A stretch of 64,000 bases of DNA. Source: Alistipes sp. Zagget8. Its GTDB lineage: Bacteria > Bacteroidota > Bacteroidia > Bacteroidales > Rikenellaceae. The position numbers and the translations under genes were made by a program. The stretch spans positions 1-64,000 of the forward strand of contig MSHJ01000010.1 of assembly GCA_001941065.1 (NCBI GenBank), written 5' to 3'. The notes beneath the pieces were generated by a model. It did not search any database and was not told where the DNA came from. It was given only the letters and a program-made list of their open reading frames with translations. Below are positions 38,608-46,302 of this stretch, in pieces. The stretch's first letter is position 1. The number at the start of each line of letters is the position of its first letter.

Positions 38608-38638
38608 TTTGGCCCGGCTGACTTTTTTGCTATCTTTG
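38608..38638 (+). promoter_or_regulatory. Promoter P1 of the LytS-LytTR operon
   Basis: TTTG (38608-38611), 19-nt spacer, TATCTTTG (38631-38638). It would give a leader of about 90 nt. Confidence 0.75.
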
Positions 38639-38697
38639 GTGCCGTAACGGCACTTTTAGAAGGTCGGAAGGTTTTGCCGAACCGGATGCGGTTCGGT

Positions 38698-38728
38698 TTT
38701 GGCTCCGGCTGACTTTTTACTATCTTTG
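38698..38728 (+). promoter_or_regulatory. Promoter P2 of the LytS-LytTR operon
   Basis: TTTG (38698-38701), 19-nt spacer, TATCTTTG (38721-38728). Only four bases separate it from the annotated ATG, so its transcript would be leaderless. Confidence 0.7.
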
Positions 38729-38732
38729 CCCC

Positions 38733-39803
38733 ATGAAGATTCAGAAAACGCAAGCTATCGGCGAAAACCTGCTCTATGTGATGGTCTGGGCGGCCATCAT
38801 CCTGGTCCCCGTGCTCAACTCCCAGATGATGTCGGAAATGCACGTCAACCTGGAGAACGTGCTGATCGCCTGGCGCCAGATAGCCCCCTATCTGATCATC
38901 TTCCTCATCCACAACGCGATCATCGCGCCGCGCTATATGCTCCGGCGCAAGTACGGGAAATACCTGCTGAGCAACCTGGCGCTGATTATCAGCGTCTTCT
39001 GGCTGGTGCAGGTCTATGAGGACCATCTCTCGGACCACCTCCTCAAGCAGGCAGACCCCGAGGCGCTCGACGCCTACCGCAAGGCGTCGTTCTCCAACCT
39101 GGAGATGTACTGGAGCGTGGTGCTGGGCTTCTTCATGACCGGCGCTAACACGGGCATCAAACTCATCTACCAGTCGATGCGCGACGAGCAGCAGATGGAG
39201 GCTCTCAAACGCCAGAACCTGCAGGCCGAGATGGATTACCTGAAATACCAGATCAACCCGCATTTCTTCATGAACACGCTCAACAACATCCACGCGCTGA
39301 TCGACATCGACACCGAGTCGGCCAAGAACGCCGTGATCGAGCTCTCGAAGATGATGCGTTACGTGCTCTACGACTCGGGGCGCGAGATCATCTCGCTGAA
39401 CCGCGACATCCAGTTCCTGAAAAATTATATCGAGCTGATGCACATCCGCTACACCGACGATGTGGACATCCGCGTGGACTATCCCCGCGACCTGCCCGAG
39501 CAGGTGTCGATCCCCCCGCTGTTGCTGATCGTGTTCGTCGAGAACGCCTTCAAACACGGCATCAGCTACAACCACCCGTCGTTCATCCACCTGAAGATCG
39601 AGTACGCCGACAAGATGGTCACGGGGACCCTCTCGAACAGCCGCCACACCGCCGCAGGCACCCAGCACGCCGCAGGCATCGGGCTGGAAAACGTCCGCAA
39701 ACGCCTGGCCCTGATCTACGGCGAAAAGAATTACACGCTCGACATCCGGGAAGACGAGAAAACCTATACCGTAAAACTTGTAATACCGACGCTCAATGCT
39801 TAA
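38733..39803 (+). CDS. LytS/YehU-type sensor histidine kinase
   Basis: 356 residues. Four N-terminal membrane helices (residues about 15-140), then the His_kinase domain with QINPHFFMNTLNNIHALIDID (His near 176) and a C-terminal HATPase with VENAFKHGI and GIGLENVRKRLALIYG. This class signals through LytTR response regulators, and the cognate regulator gene overlaps its end by 8 bp. The signal is unknown. If promoter P2 is the main one, the first codon is at the transcript start; a downstream start in MVWAAIILVPVLN is the alternative. Confidence 0.92.
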   Translation: MKIQKTQAIGENLLYVMVWAAIILVPVLNSQMMSEMHVNLENVLIAWRQIAPYLIIFLIHNAIIAPRYMLRRKYGKYLLSNLALIISVFWLVQVYEDHLSDHLLKQADPEALDAYRKASFSNLEMYWSVVLGFFMTGANTGIKLIYQSMRDEQQMEALKRQNLQAEMDYLKYQINPHFFMNTLNNIHALIDIDTESAKNAVIELSKMMRYVLYDSGREIISLNRDIQFLKNYIELMHIRYTDDVDIRVDYPRDLPEQVSIPPLLLIVFVENAFKHGISYNHPSFIHLKIEYADKMVTGTLSNSRHTAAGTQHAAGIGLENVRKRLALIYGEKNYTLDIREDEKTYTVKLVIPTLNA

Positions 39804-40536
39804 ATGTATCGCCATCGATGACGAGCCGCTGGCTCTGCGTCAGCTGACAAGCTACATCTCGAAGATTCCCTATCTGGAACTCACGGCAACATTCAACAAC
39901 GCCCTCGAAGCGCAGCAGATGCTGACCGAACAGGCTGTGGACCTGATTTTCGTGGACATCAACATGCCCGACCTCAGCGGCGTGGAATTCGTCCGCGGAC
40001 TGATCGAACGCCCGATGATCATCTTCACGACGGCCTATTCGGAATATGCCGTCGAGGGATTCAAGCTCGATGCCGTGGATTACCTGCTCAAACCATTCGG
40101 ATTCGCCGATTTCAGCCGCGCGGCAGCCAAGGCCAACTCGCTCTACGAACTGCGCCACAACCAGCGCTCGGCCCAGGAGGGCGAATCGGAAGCCGTGCCC
40201 AAAGACAAGGAGTACATCTCCGTGAAAGCCGACTACAAGGTTTCGCTGGTGAAGATCTGCGACATCGTCTACCTCGAAAGCGAGGGCGAATACGTGCGCA
40301 TGCACCTCGTCGACGGTTCGACCATCACCACGCTGTTCCGCCTCAAGAACATGGAGACGGCCCTGCCGTCGGAGTCGTTCATGCGCGTGCACCGTTCGTA
40401 CATCGTCAACCTGCGCATGATAAAAGCCTACGTCAAGGGACGTATTTTCCTGAGCGACACGGAGTACGTGCCGATCGGCGAAAACTACAAGGAGGCGTTT
40501 CAGGGATATATCGACAAGAATTTCAAGAACCTGTAA
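39796..40536 (+). CDS. LytTR family response regulator
   Basis: 246 residues. The receiver domain has DDE near residue 9 and the phosphoacceptor in LIFVDINMPDLSG (D54); the C-terminal LytTR DNA-binding domain spans about 145-245 (YISVKADYKVSLVKICDIVYLES, ESFMRVHRSYIVNL). It overlaps the kinase gene by 8 bp, so they are a translationally coupled pair. LytTR regulators bind direct repeats; targets are not visible here. Confidence 0.94.
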   Translation: MLKCIAIDDEPLALRQLTSYISKIPYLELTATFNNALEAQQMLTEQAVDLIFVDINMPDLSGVEFVRGLIERPMIIFTTAYSEYAVEGFKLDAVDYLLKPFGFADFSRAAAKANSLYELRHNQRSAQEGESEAVPKDKEYISVKADYKVSLVKICDIVYLESEGEYVRMHLVDGSTITTLFRLKNMETALPSESFMRVHRSYIVNLRMIKAYVKGRIFLSDTEYVPIGENYKEAFQGYIDKNFKNL

Positions 40537-40548
40537 GCGGGCCTCGGC

Positions 40549-41013
40549 TTACAGGCCGGACGGCTCTCCGGAGAGATTCGGGAATCCGTCGAGCTGGACG
40601 TATTCCCCATCGCGGCATTCGCAGCAGTAGTGTCTGAGACCGTTGGTGAGGATGATGTAGCGGGCGTTGAGCACCGAATTGTAACGCACGGCCTGCGCGA
40701 GCGTCTGCCGCCCGACGGGGATGCCCGGAGCCTTGCACTCGGCCAGCAGCAGCGGCTCGGCACGGTCGTCCACAACCACCACATCGGCCCGCTGGGGCTG
40801 TCCGTTGAGCGCCACGGCAAACTCCTGGACCACGCGCATGGGCTGGACCCCGCAGTGCGACACCAGGTAGGCGATCAGGTGCTGCCGCACCCACTCTTCG
40901 GGGGTCAGCACGAGGTAGATGCCCCGCAGGGAGTCCCACACTTCCACGCCCGCGCCCCGGCGACGGGCACGCAGCCGGATGGCAGGAAAATTGAGTTTGG
41001 GCAGCTCGGACAT
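40549..41013 (-). CDS. HsdR_N-type (type I restriction R N-terminal-like) nuclease-fold protein
   Basis: 154 residues. The ATG at 41013 is preferred because the -7 element is at 41050-41057. It resembles the stand-alone HSDR_N family of Bacteroidetes: RQHLIAYLVSHCGVQPMRVVQEFAVALNG, then RADVVVVDDRAEPLLLAECKAPGIPV with the D...ExK pattern of PD-(D/E)XK nucleases, and TLAQAVRYNSVLNARYIILTNGLRHY. No methylase or specificity gene is near, so it is not part of a standard restriction system. Its role is unknown. Confidence 0.82.
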   Translation of the reverse strand: MSELPKLNFPAIRLRARRRGAGVEVWDSLRGIYLVLTPEEWVRQHLIAYLVSHCGVQPMRVVQEFAVALNGQPQRADVVVVDDRAEPLLLAECKAPGIPVGRQTLAQAVRYNSVLNARYIILTNGLRHYCCECRDGEYVQLDGFPNLSGEPSGL

Positions 41014-41049
41014 CGCAGTATCGAAAAATTTCCGTAACTTTACGGAGGA

Positions 41050-41057
41050 CAAATATA
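41050..41057 (-). promoter_or_regulatory. -7 promoter element of the HsdR_N-like gene
   Basis: The minus strand reads TATATTTG, 37 nt before the start codon. Confidence 0.55.
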
Positions 41058-41064
41058 CGAACTT

Positions 41065-42363
41065 ATGCGGACTATTCTTTCGACCATAGCGCTTTTTTCC
41101 CTCTGCGGGCTCTTCGCCCAGGAGTATGCGCCTTCGCACGGACGCGAACTGCCGCGCGGCGAACTGCTCGTTTACCCCTCGGCCGAAGCAGCTGCAGCGG
41201 CCGACGGCGGCGACAACCGCTATTTCACACGGCTGACGGAGTGGAACCGGCTGGGCAATGTCTATTCGACCGATTTCACCGTGCCCTTCGCCTGGGCCAA
41301 CCGCCAGGTCCTTTTCCATCTGGGATGGGCTTCGGGCGACTACGAGGTGCGCGTGAACGGCCGTCCGGCAGCCTACAACGCCGACGGCAACACCCCGGCG
41401 GAATTCAACCTCACCAAACTGGTGAAAGAGGGCCGGAACTCACTCGAAATCGTCATCGCACAACCCTCCCCCACAGCGCCGCTCGAGAGCTGGAAAGAGG
41501 CTCCCCAACCCGCCATCGGAAGGGCCTGGGTGATGAGCCAGCCGACGCTGTACATCCGCAACGTCGTCACCCGTACGCGGCTTGCCGAGGACGGAAGCGG
41601 CACGGCGGAGGTGGCCGTCATACTGAAAAGCAACGCCCTCAATCCGCGCACGTCGCGCATCCACTACGAACTGCTCACCCCGACGGGCGAACGGGCCGCC
41701 GCAGGCCACAAGGATTTCACCCTCGACATGCGGCGCGAGGATACGCTGCGTTTCCTGACCCGCATTCCCATGAATATGCTGTGGAGCGCCGAGCTGCCCA
41801 CGCAATATACGCTGCGTCTCAAAACCCAGCACGAAGGCCGCTATGTCGAGTTCCTCGAATTACGTCCCGGATTCCGCTCGGTGGAGATGCACGACGGGCG
41901 GATGTCGGTGAACGGACAGCCCGTGGCGCTGCGCGTACGCGAAGTGCCCGCCACGATTACCGAGAACGAGATTGCCGCACTCCGCGAACAGGGGTACAAC
42001 ACGCTCAAGTTACTGCCGGGCCCCGTACCCGAATCGCTGCTGGATTTTTGCGACATGCAGGGACTCTATGTGATCGCACAGGCGCCGATCGACACCCGCC
42101 GCAGCGGGGATTCGCGCCGCCGGGGCGGAAATCCGTCCAACGCCCCGGAATGGCTCGGGGCCTATCTCGAACGCACGGAGAACAGTTATCATACGACCAA
42201 ACGCCATCCTTCGGTAGTGGCATTTTCGCTGGCCGTGAAATCGGCCAACGGCATCAACCTCTACGAAAGCTATTTGAATATGAAGCGTTTCGACGATTCG
42301 CGCCCCTTCATCTACCCCGATGCTGGCGGGGAGTGGAACAGCGACAAACTGGCGCTGGAATAA
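41065..42363 (+). CDS. GH2-like secreted protein lacking the catalytic acid/base
   Basis: 432 residues with a signal peptide (to about FAQ19). It resembles the first three domains of glycoside hydrolase family 2: a jelly-roll (VYSTDFTVPFAWANRQVLFHLGWASGDYEVRVNGRPAAYNADG), an Ig-like domain, and the start of the TIM barrel (MSVNGQPVALRVREV..., EIAALREQGYNTLKLL, LLDFCDMQGLYVIAQAPID). Where active enzymes have HPSVxxWSxGNE, it reads HPSVVAFSLAVKSANG, so the acid/base Glu is missing, and the protein ends soon after, without the nucleophile. It is probably a binding protein or a decayed enzyme. Confidence 0.7.
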   Translation: MRTILSTIALFSLCGLFAQEYAPSHGRELPRGELLVYPSAEAAAAADGGDNRYFTRLTEWNRLGNVYSTDFTVPFAWANRQVLFHLGWASGDYEVRVNGRPAAYNADGNTPAEFNLTKLVKEGRNSLEIVIAQPSPTAPLESWKEAPQPAIGRAWVMSQPTLYIRNVVTRTRLAEDGSGTAEVAVILKSNALNPRTSRIHYELLTPTGERAAAGHKDFTLDMRREDTLRFLTRIPMNMLWSAELPTQYTLRLKTQHEGRYVEFLELRPGFRSVEMHDGRMSVNGQPVALRVREVPATITENEIAALREQGYNTLKLLPGPVPESLLDFCDMQGLYVIAQAPIDTRRSGDSRRRGGNPSNAPEWLGAYLERTENSYHTTKRHPSVVAFSLAVKSANGINLYESYLNMKRFDDSRPFIYPDAGGEWNSDKLALE

Positions 42364-42414
42364 CCTCCGAAGCCGAAAAAAGCAAAATTTTAATAAAATT
42401 TTTCCGGCAAAATC

Positions 42415-42445
42415 TTTGGAGATAAAAAAATTATAGCTACCTTTG
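42415..42445 (+). promoter_or_regulatory. Promoter of tRNA-Lys
   Basis: TTTG (42415-42418), 19-nt spacer, TACCTTTG (42438-42445), 25 bp before the mature tRNA. Confidence 0.8.
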
Positions 42446-42470
42446 CACTCGCAATCGGATAACGATTGAT

Positions 42471-42543
42471 GCCTCTTTAGCTCAGTTGGTAGAGCACGAC
42501 ACTCTTAATGTTGGGGTCCAGGGTTCGAGCCCCTGAGGGGGTA
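42471..42543 (+). tRNA. tRNA-Lys (anticodon CTT)
   Basis: 73 nt and a full cloverleaf: acceptor GCCTCTT / AGGGGGT, D-arm GCTC-AGTTGGTA-GAGC, anticodon arm CGACA-CTCTTAA-TGTTG with anticodon CTT, and T-arm CAGGG-TTCGAGC-CCCTG. CCA is not encoded. An integrase gene follows, so its 3' end is a probable attachment site. Confidence 0.95.
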
Positions 42544-42549
42544 CAAAGC

Positions 42550-42586
42550 AAAAGACTGATAATCAATGATTATCGGTCTTTTTTTT
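42550..42586 (+). terminator. Terminator of tRNA-Lys
   Basis: AAAGACTGATAATC, ATGA-type loop, GATTATCGGTCTTT and a run of T: a long stem directly after the tRNA. Confidence 0.85.
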
Positions 42587-42711
42587 GCGTTTATACTATT
42601 CCTTTCTCTTTGGCATTTTAAGGGCAAAAACAGCCCGTTTGAGGGTGCAGGGTACACATTAGGCTCCACATAGAGAACTACACACCCAACTGCATATAAC
42701 AATGTAATCAA

Positions 42712-43923
42712 ATGACATTCAAAGTTATATGCCGCAAAGAAATTATTTATAAAAATTCCACCTCTCCATTGTGCCTTTTATTCTTTCAAGGCAAACGTAA
42801 AAAGGCTGTCGGATTGGGTGTATCTGTCGCTCTTAAACATTGGGACGCAGAAGCACAAAAGGTCACAGAGGACTGCCCCGATAGAGACAATATTCAGTTT
42901 CAGATAACAGCTAAAGTAAAAGAGTACGAGAAGAAAATCCAGCGTTTAGAGATTATGGATATTCCCGTAACCTTTGAAAATCTCTTTGAACAGAACAGCA
43001 AGCGATTGAATTGTTCTATTGGAGAATATCTGAAACAGACTATTGAACGACTTGAAACGCTCGGAAAATATGGCTCGGCATCCAAACACCGTTCCCTACT
43101 CTCCCGCCTGTCTGAATTTAGGTCGCTGAACACTCGGTTCGATGAAATAGATTTAGCATTCCTGCGTGATTTTGAATTATTCCTGCGTAAAGAGGGCAAT
43201 GTAAACAACAGCATAGCCACGAAATTTGCCATCTTTAAGGCCGCCTATAACAAGGCTCTTGCAGAGGGTTTGTTTCTCCAAAAGATAAATCCGTTTGCAA
43301 AATACAAGGTCGGGAGCCTATGGACACGGACGAGGAAGCGAGCCATCACGAAAGAGGATATACAGAAACTTGTAGCGTTGGAGATAGCCCCTAATTATAG
43401 GACGGACTATGCCGAGTTTGCACGGGACATATTTCTATTCTCCTACTACACGGCAGGCATCAATTTTACGGATATGGCGACCTTGCGTTACTGCGATATT
43501 GTGGACGGCAGGATTTACTACTCCCGCCACAAAACGCAGAAATTGTTGTCCTTTCAACTCGTCCCCAACGCCATGCGGATTATAGAGAAATACAGCAGAG
43601 CCAACCACGCACAGGAAGATTATATCTTCCCTATCCTCGACCGCTCGGAACACAAGACTGCACAGCAGATTTTCAACCGAACACACAAGGTTCTGCGGAA
43701 AGTCAATCGGGAATTAAAGACGCTGGGTGAGCAGATAGGATTGGAAATGCCATTGACTACCTATGTCGCTCGGCACACGTTTGCCACGGTTTTGAAGCGT
43801 TCGGGAGTGAACATTGCCATTATTTCCGAATCGCTCGGCCATTCCGATTTATCGACTACACAGATTTACTTGGACAGTTTCGAGAACTCACAAATCGACG
43901 CTGCTATGGCTCATTTGTTATAG
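42712..43923 (+). CDS. Tyrosine-type site-specific recombinase (integrase)
   Basis: 403 residues. The N-terminal arm-type and SAM-like domains (about 95-195) are followed by the catalytic domain. The C-terminal catalytic box is YVARHTFATVLKRSG (His and Arg), LGHSDLSTTQIYLDSF (His and nucleophile Tyr), with a Lys in SRHKTQKL. The first Arg region is GINFTDMATLRYCDI, a variant typical of Bacteroidetes integrases. It lies 168 bp after tRNA-Lys and faces away from it, as expected for an integrase at its attachment site. Confidence 0.93.
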   Translation: MTFKVICRKEIIYKNSTSPLCLLFFQGKRKKAVGLGVSVALKHWDAEAQKVTEDCPDRDNIQFQITAKVKEYEKKIQRLEIMDIPVTFENLFEQNSKRLNCSIGEYLKQTIERLETLGKYGSASKHRSLLSRLSEFRSLNTRFDEIDLAFLRDFELFLRKEGNVNNSIATKFAIFKAAYNKALAEGLFLQKINPFAKYKVGSLWTRTRKRAITKEDIQKLVALEIAPNYRTDYAEFARDIFLFSYYTAGINFTDMATLRYCDIVDGRIYYSRHKTQKLLSFQLVPNAMRIIEKYSRANHAQEDYIFPILDRSEHKTAQQIFNRTHKVLRKVNRELKTLGEQIGLEMPLTTYVARHTFATVLKRSGVNIAIISESLGHSDLSTTQIYLDSFENSQIDAAMAHLL

Positions 43924-43931
43924 GCTGGAAA

Positions 43932-43986
43932 GAGGACAGACATCGACAAGGGGTATAGATTAAGCCCCTATGTCAATGTTTGTCCT
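43932..43986 (+). repeat. Stem-loop repeat, copy 1 (after the integrase)
   Basis: AGGACAGACATCGACA...AGGGG pairs with CCCC...TGTCAATGTTTGTCCT over about 20 bp. It starts 8 nt after the integrase stop and may serve as its terminator. Confidence 0.65.
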
Positions 43987-44029
43987 CCTAATTCTGCTGA
44001 TCTTGTGGTTAGCTATTATTGGTAGAGAT

Positions 44030-44083
44030 AGGACAGACTTGGTAAAAGGGGTTAATTATAGGCCCCTTTTCCAAGTTTGTCCT
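44030..44083 (+). repeat. Stem-loop repeat, copy 2
   Basis: AGGACAGACTTGG / CCAAGTTTGTCCT encloses AAAAGGGG / CCCCTTTT with loop TTAATTATAGG. It is a near relative of copy 1, 98 bp upstream, and of the element at 49043. Confidence 0.7.
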
Positions 44084-44115
44084 TTCATTCATTGAGATTT
44101 ATTTACATTATCGAA

Positions 44116-44224
44116 CTATTAGAACAAAATAGCATGTAAAATTGTTCTATTAGTTCACATAAACAATGTTTTACCTGTCTATTAGAACAAAAAAACGTGT
44201 TTTACAGGGTTTTTAGAACAAAAT
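44116..44224. repeat. Iteron-like repeats, candidate replication origin
   Basis: CTATTAGAACAAAAT at 44116-44130, an inverted variant at 44141-44153, CTATTAGAACAAAA at 44179-44192 and TTTTAGAACAAAAT at 44211-44224, the last two 32 bp apart. TTTTAC or its complement recurs between them. This is the layout of a Rep-binding iteron array, and a Rep-like gene lies 0.9 kb downstream. Confidence 0.6.
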
Positions 44225-44350
44225 GTAGGTACAGTTCCAATTATATGTAGCTTTGAACGAGGTCTGCCTATGTGTTCTTGTCGGTCGATTCGATGGTATT
44301 CTGCCGAGTAAAATATTCTTGAAAATTATTTCAAAATATTTATTAAATTA

Positions 44351-44382
44351 TTTGATTTTTAATTGAACTTTTCCTATCTTTG
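44351..44382 (+). promoter_or_regulatory. Promoter of a candidate small RNA
   Basis: TTTG (44351-44354), 20-nt spacer, TATCTTTG (44375-44382). No ORF follows. Confidence 0.7.
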
Positions 44383-44387
44383 TAAAG

Positions 44388-44464
44388 CAATTCAGCAGGA
44401 CTACTTCCACTCGATACAAATTGTGTTCATTCATGGAGAGCAGAGATTATCTGCTCTTTCTTTT
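44388..44464 (+). ncRNA. Candidate small RNA of about 77 nt
   Basis: Bounded by the consensus promoter and by a Rho-independent terminator (GAGCAGA, GATTA loop, TCTGCTC, then TTTCTTTT, 44438-44464). No start codon with a usable frame lies between them. Its place between the iterons and the Rep-like gene suits replication control. Confidence 0.5.
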
Positions 44465-44471
44465 GCGTTGT

Positions 44472-44543
44472 GTTACCACATTTTTTGAGTGCGAAATGAA
44501 TATTCCCTTTAATAAGATAGTTTCAGAATCGAAAAATATGGAA
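44472..44543. repeat. 72-bp imperfect direct repeat, copy 1
   Basis: Begins GTTACCACATTTTTTGAGTG and ends GAAAAATATGGAA. Equal in length to copy 2 and about 80% identical by eye. The ends of each copy are roughly complementary (CCACATTTT / AAAATGTGG in copy 2). Confidence 0.7.
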
Positions 44544-44818
44544 TCGTTAAAAAGTGTATTCACTAAAAACAGCCACTTTTAATGACACATCACACCATAG
44601 AGAGAACTAATAATTCATGCAAAAAACTTTTCATCGAAAAAACGAAGCACGATTTTTTGCGATAATTTTTTTTCTCACGACTTGTGTGGTGAAAAACTTT
44701 TTTGCCTGTTTTTTTATTCACGCATTTTTGCGTGTTAAAAAATATCGCTAAAAAAAGTATTCATCTTACTTGGTTGATGAATCTATTTTTCGTGATTGAA
44801 ACTGCTCTTCATTTATCG

Positions 44819-44890
44819 GTTACCACATTTTTTGAGTACGAATCAAGTATTCTCTATAAAAAGAGTATTTCAGAATCAGAAAATGTGGAA
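44819..44890. repeat. 72-bp imperfect direct repeat, copy 2
   Basis: Begins GTTACCACATTTTTTGAGTA and ends CAGAAAATGTGGAA, 347 bp after copy 1. The stretch 44544-44818 between the copies is AT-rich with small dyads and no convincing gene. The sequence from 44891 to 45165 also shows no gene; it contains a short direct repeat, TGCTCAAA...TGTCCTAT, twice. Confidence 0.7.
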
Positions 44891-45165
44891 GATTCCAATT
44901 AAAGAGATAGTAGGTTTTTGAATGACAGGATAGAGAGTTGCTCAAATCTGTCCTATGCAAACTGCTCAAAAGTGTCCTATATATACAATACCTACTTATA
45001 CACTACCTATTAAAGTCGTACCGACCATGTACTACCATATCAAAGACCGCAGGTGATTCGATAACCGCAAACAGGCCAAAGACCATTACGGCATTGCCTG
45101 CTTTCGAAAACTACTACACTTAAAAGAGATTATATTTACGAACAATCAAAATTCCATTGCTAACG

Positions 45166-46026
45166 ATGAATTATACAGTAATCCCCAAATCAATCGTGAA
45201 TTTTCAAACGGGCAACAGTAAGCCTATTGATATTTACGTGTGAGCAACCATTAAATATTGCTCCAATTACAAGACGAACATATCCCATATAACCGAGGAA
45301 AAACTATCCCTGCTTACGGGATTGGATGAACGTGCCATTAGACGGAGCATTAAACGCCTGAAAGATGCAGGTTATCTGACCGTGCAGACTACCATTAAAG
45401 AAGATACAGACAGAGGTTTTATAAAGCGAAATTCCTACTATATAAAGCCAGCTATTAAAGACTATTTCTTTTTGGATAACAGTTTCTTTAAGAGGAACTA
45501 TCCCGCCAAAATTGCAGGGTTTCTGCTCTTATTAAAGGCAATATGTCTTAATAATACGGATACCATCCAATGAAACAATAGCCAAATTGCAAAGGGTATC
45601 GGATTATCCCGTAATACCACTACTGCATTATTAAATGAATGCCTGCAATTAGGGCTTATAAAGTCCATAGAAAAAGGCTATGAACTGACGGCAGGCTGTT
45701 TTATCAATTCAGCAGTAAATAAGACCGATGCAGGGATTTATAAGGAGATATGCGAGTTCTGCAAGGTGAAAGGCGTTGCCGCTCCCAAGTGGGATAAACG
45801 GGTTATGTCTGTACTGCTTACGAAATACAACATCATCAACTTACCGAGTACCGAGCCAATAAGCATAAGTTATCAACTCAATAAACGGTGTAAGAACTTG
45901 CCTGAAAAGGTATCGTTGCCCTACTTTATAAAGGCTCTCGATATGCAGGAACAATATAATGCAGTTATAGAACAGGCAGAGCAAAACAAACTCGATAAGG
46001 ATGATTTCAAAGGTTTTGCATTTTAG
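45166..46026 (+). pseudogene. Winged-helix Rep-like protein, reading frame interrupted by two TGA codons at Trp positions
   Basis: One continuous frame of 286 codons from the ATG at 45166 (MNYTVIPKSIVNFQTGNSKPIDIYV) with TGA at 45241-45243 (codon 26) and 45571-45573 (codon 136). No frameshift or other stop occurs. Residues about 36-85 form a winged HTH (EEKLSLLTGLDERAIRRSIKRLKDAGYL), and a second one lies near 140-170 (IAKGIGLSRNTTTALLNECL), as in Bacteroides plasmid replication proteins. At both TGAs the surroundings fit tryptophan (IDIYV-W-ATIK, TIQ-W-NNSQ). A normal TGG is used at codon 209. It may be a pseudogene or a gene needing UGA readthrough. Confidence 0.6.
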
Positions 46027-46302
46027 ATATATGGTCAGCAAATAAAGAATCCATATACAGCCCTCTTGCTTACGCATGCAGGGCTTTTCCCATTTAATAA
46101 GAGAATGACATATTTTGTGGATATTCGATTTATATAAACCTTTTAATTGTGTCATTCATTTTCCCTATCTCTTTATATGGTGTGCCGTAGGCACTCACTC
46201 AATAAGCCCAAGAATATAAAAATCGCATTATATACTGCACACAAGCAGATACATGAACTAAAGCCTCTCCCCCTTGTCGAATGTGAAATCAATAAAAAAG
46301 CC

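Larger units (their letters stand above)
38549..38730 (+). repeat. Tandem 91-bp duplication, each unit with a complete promoter
   Basis: Two units (38549-38639 and 38641-38730) share TCGGAAGGTTTTGCCGAACC, GTTCGGTTTTGG, GGCTGACTTTTT and TATCTTTG. Each begins with a small hairpin plus CTTTTAG and contains a CCGAAC/GTTCGG hairpin around its -33 region. It separates the ligase gene from the sensor kinase gene. Confidence 0.85.

Noticed and set aside
40549..41013. Type I restriction-modification system
   Set aside because: Only an HsdR N-terminal-like domain is present; no methylase, specificity or translocase gene lies near it.
44702..45123. Two short open frames (66 and 61 codons) in the AT-rich tract before the Rep-like gene
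   Set aside because: No ribosome-binding context, composition like random AT-rich DNA, and one overlaps a 72-bp repeat.
45241..45573. Selenocysteine or pyrrolysine as an explanation for the in-frame TGAs
   Set aside because: The codons fit Trp rather than a redox Cys position, there is no SECIS-like hairpin directly downstream, and pyrrolysine uses TAG.
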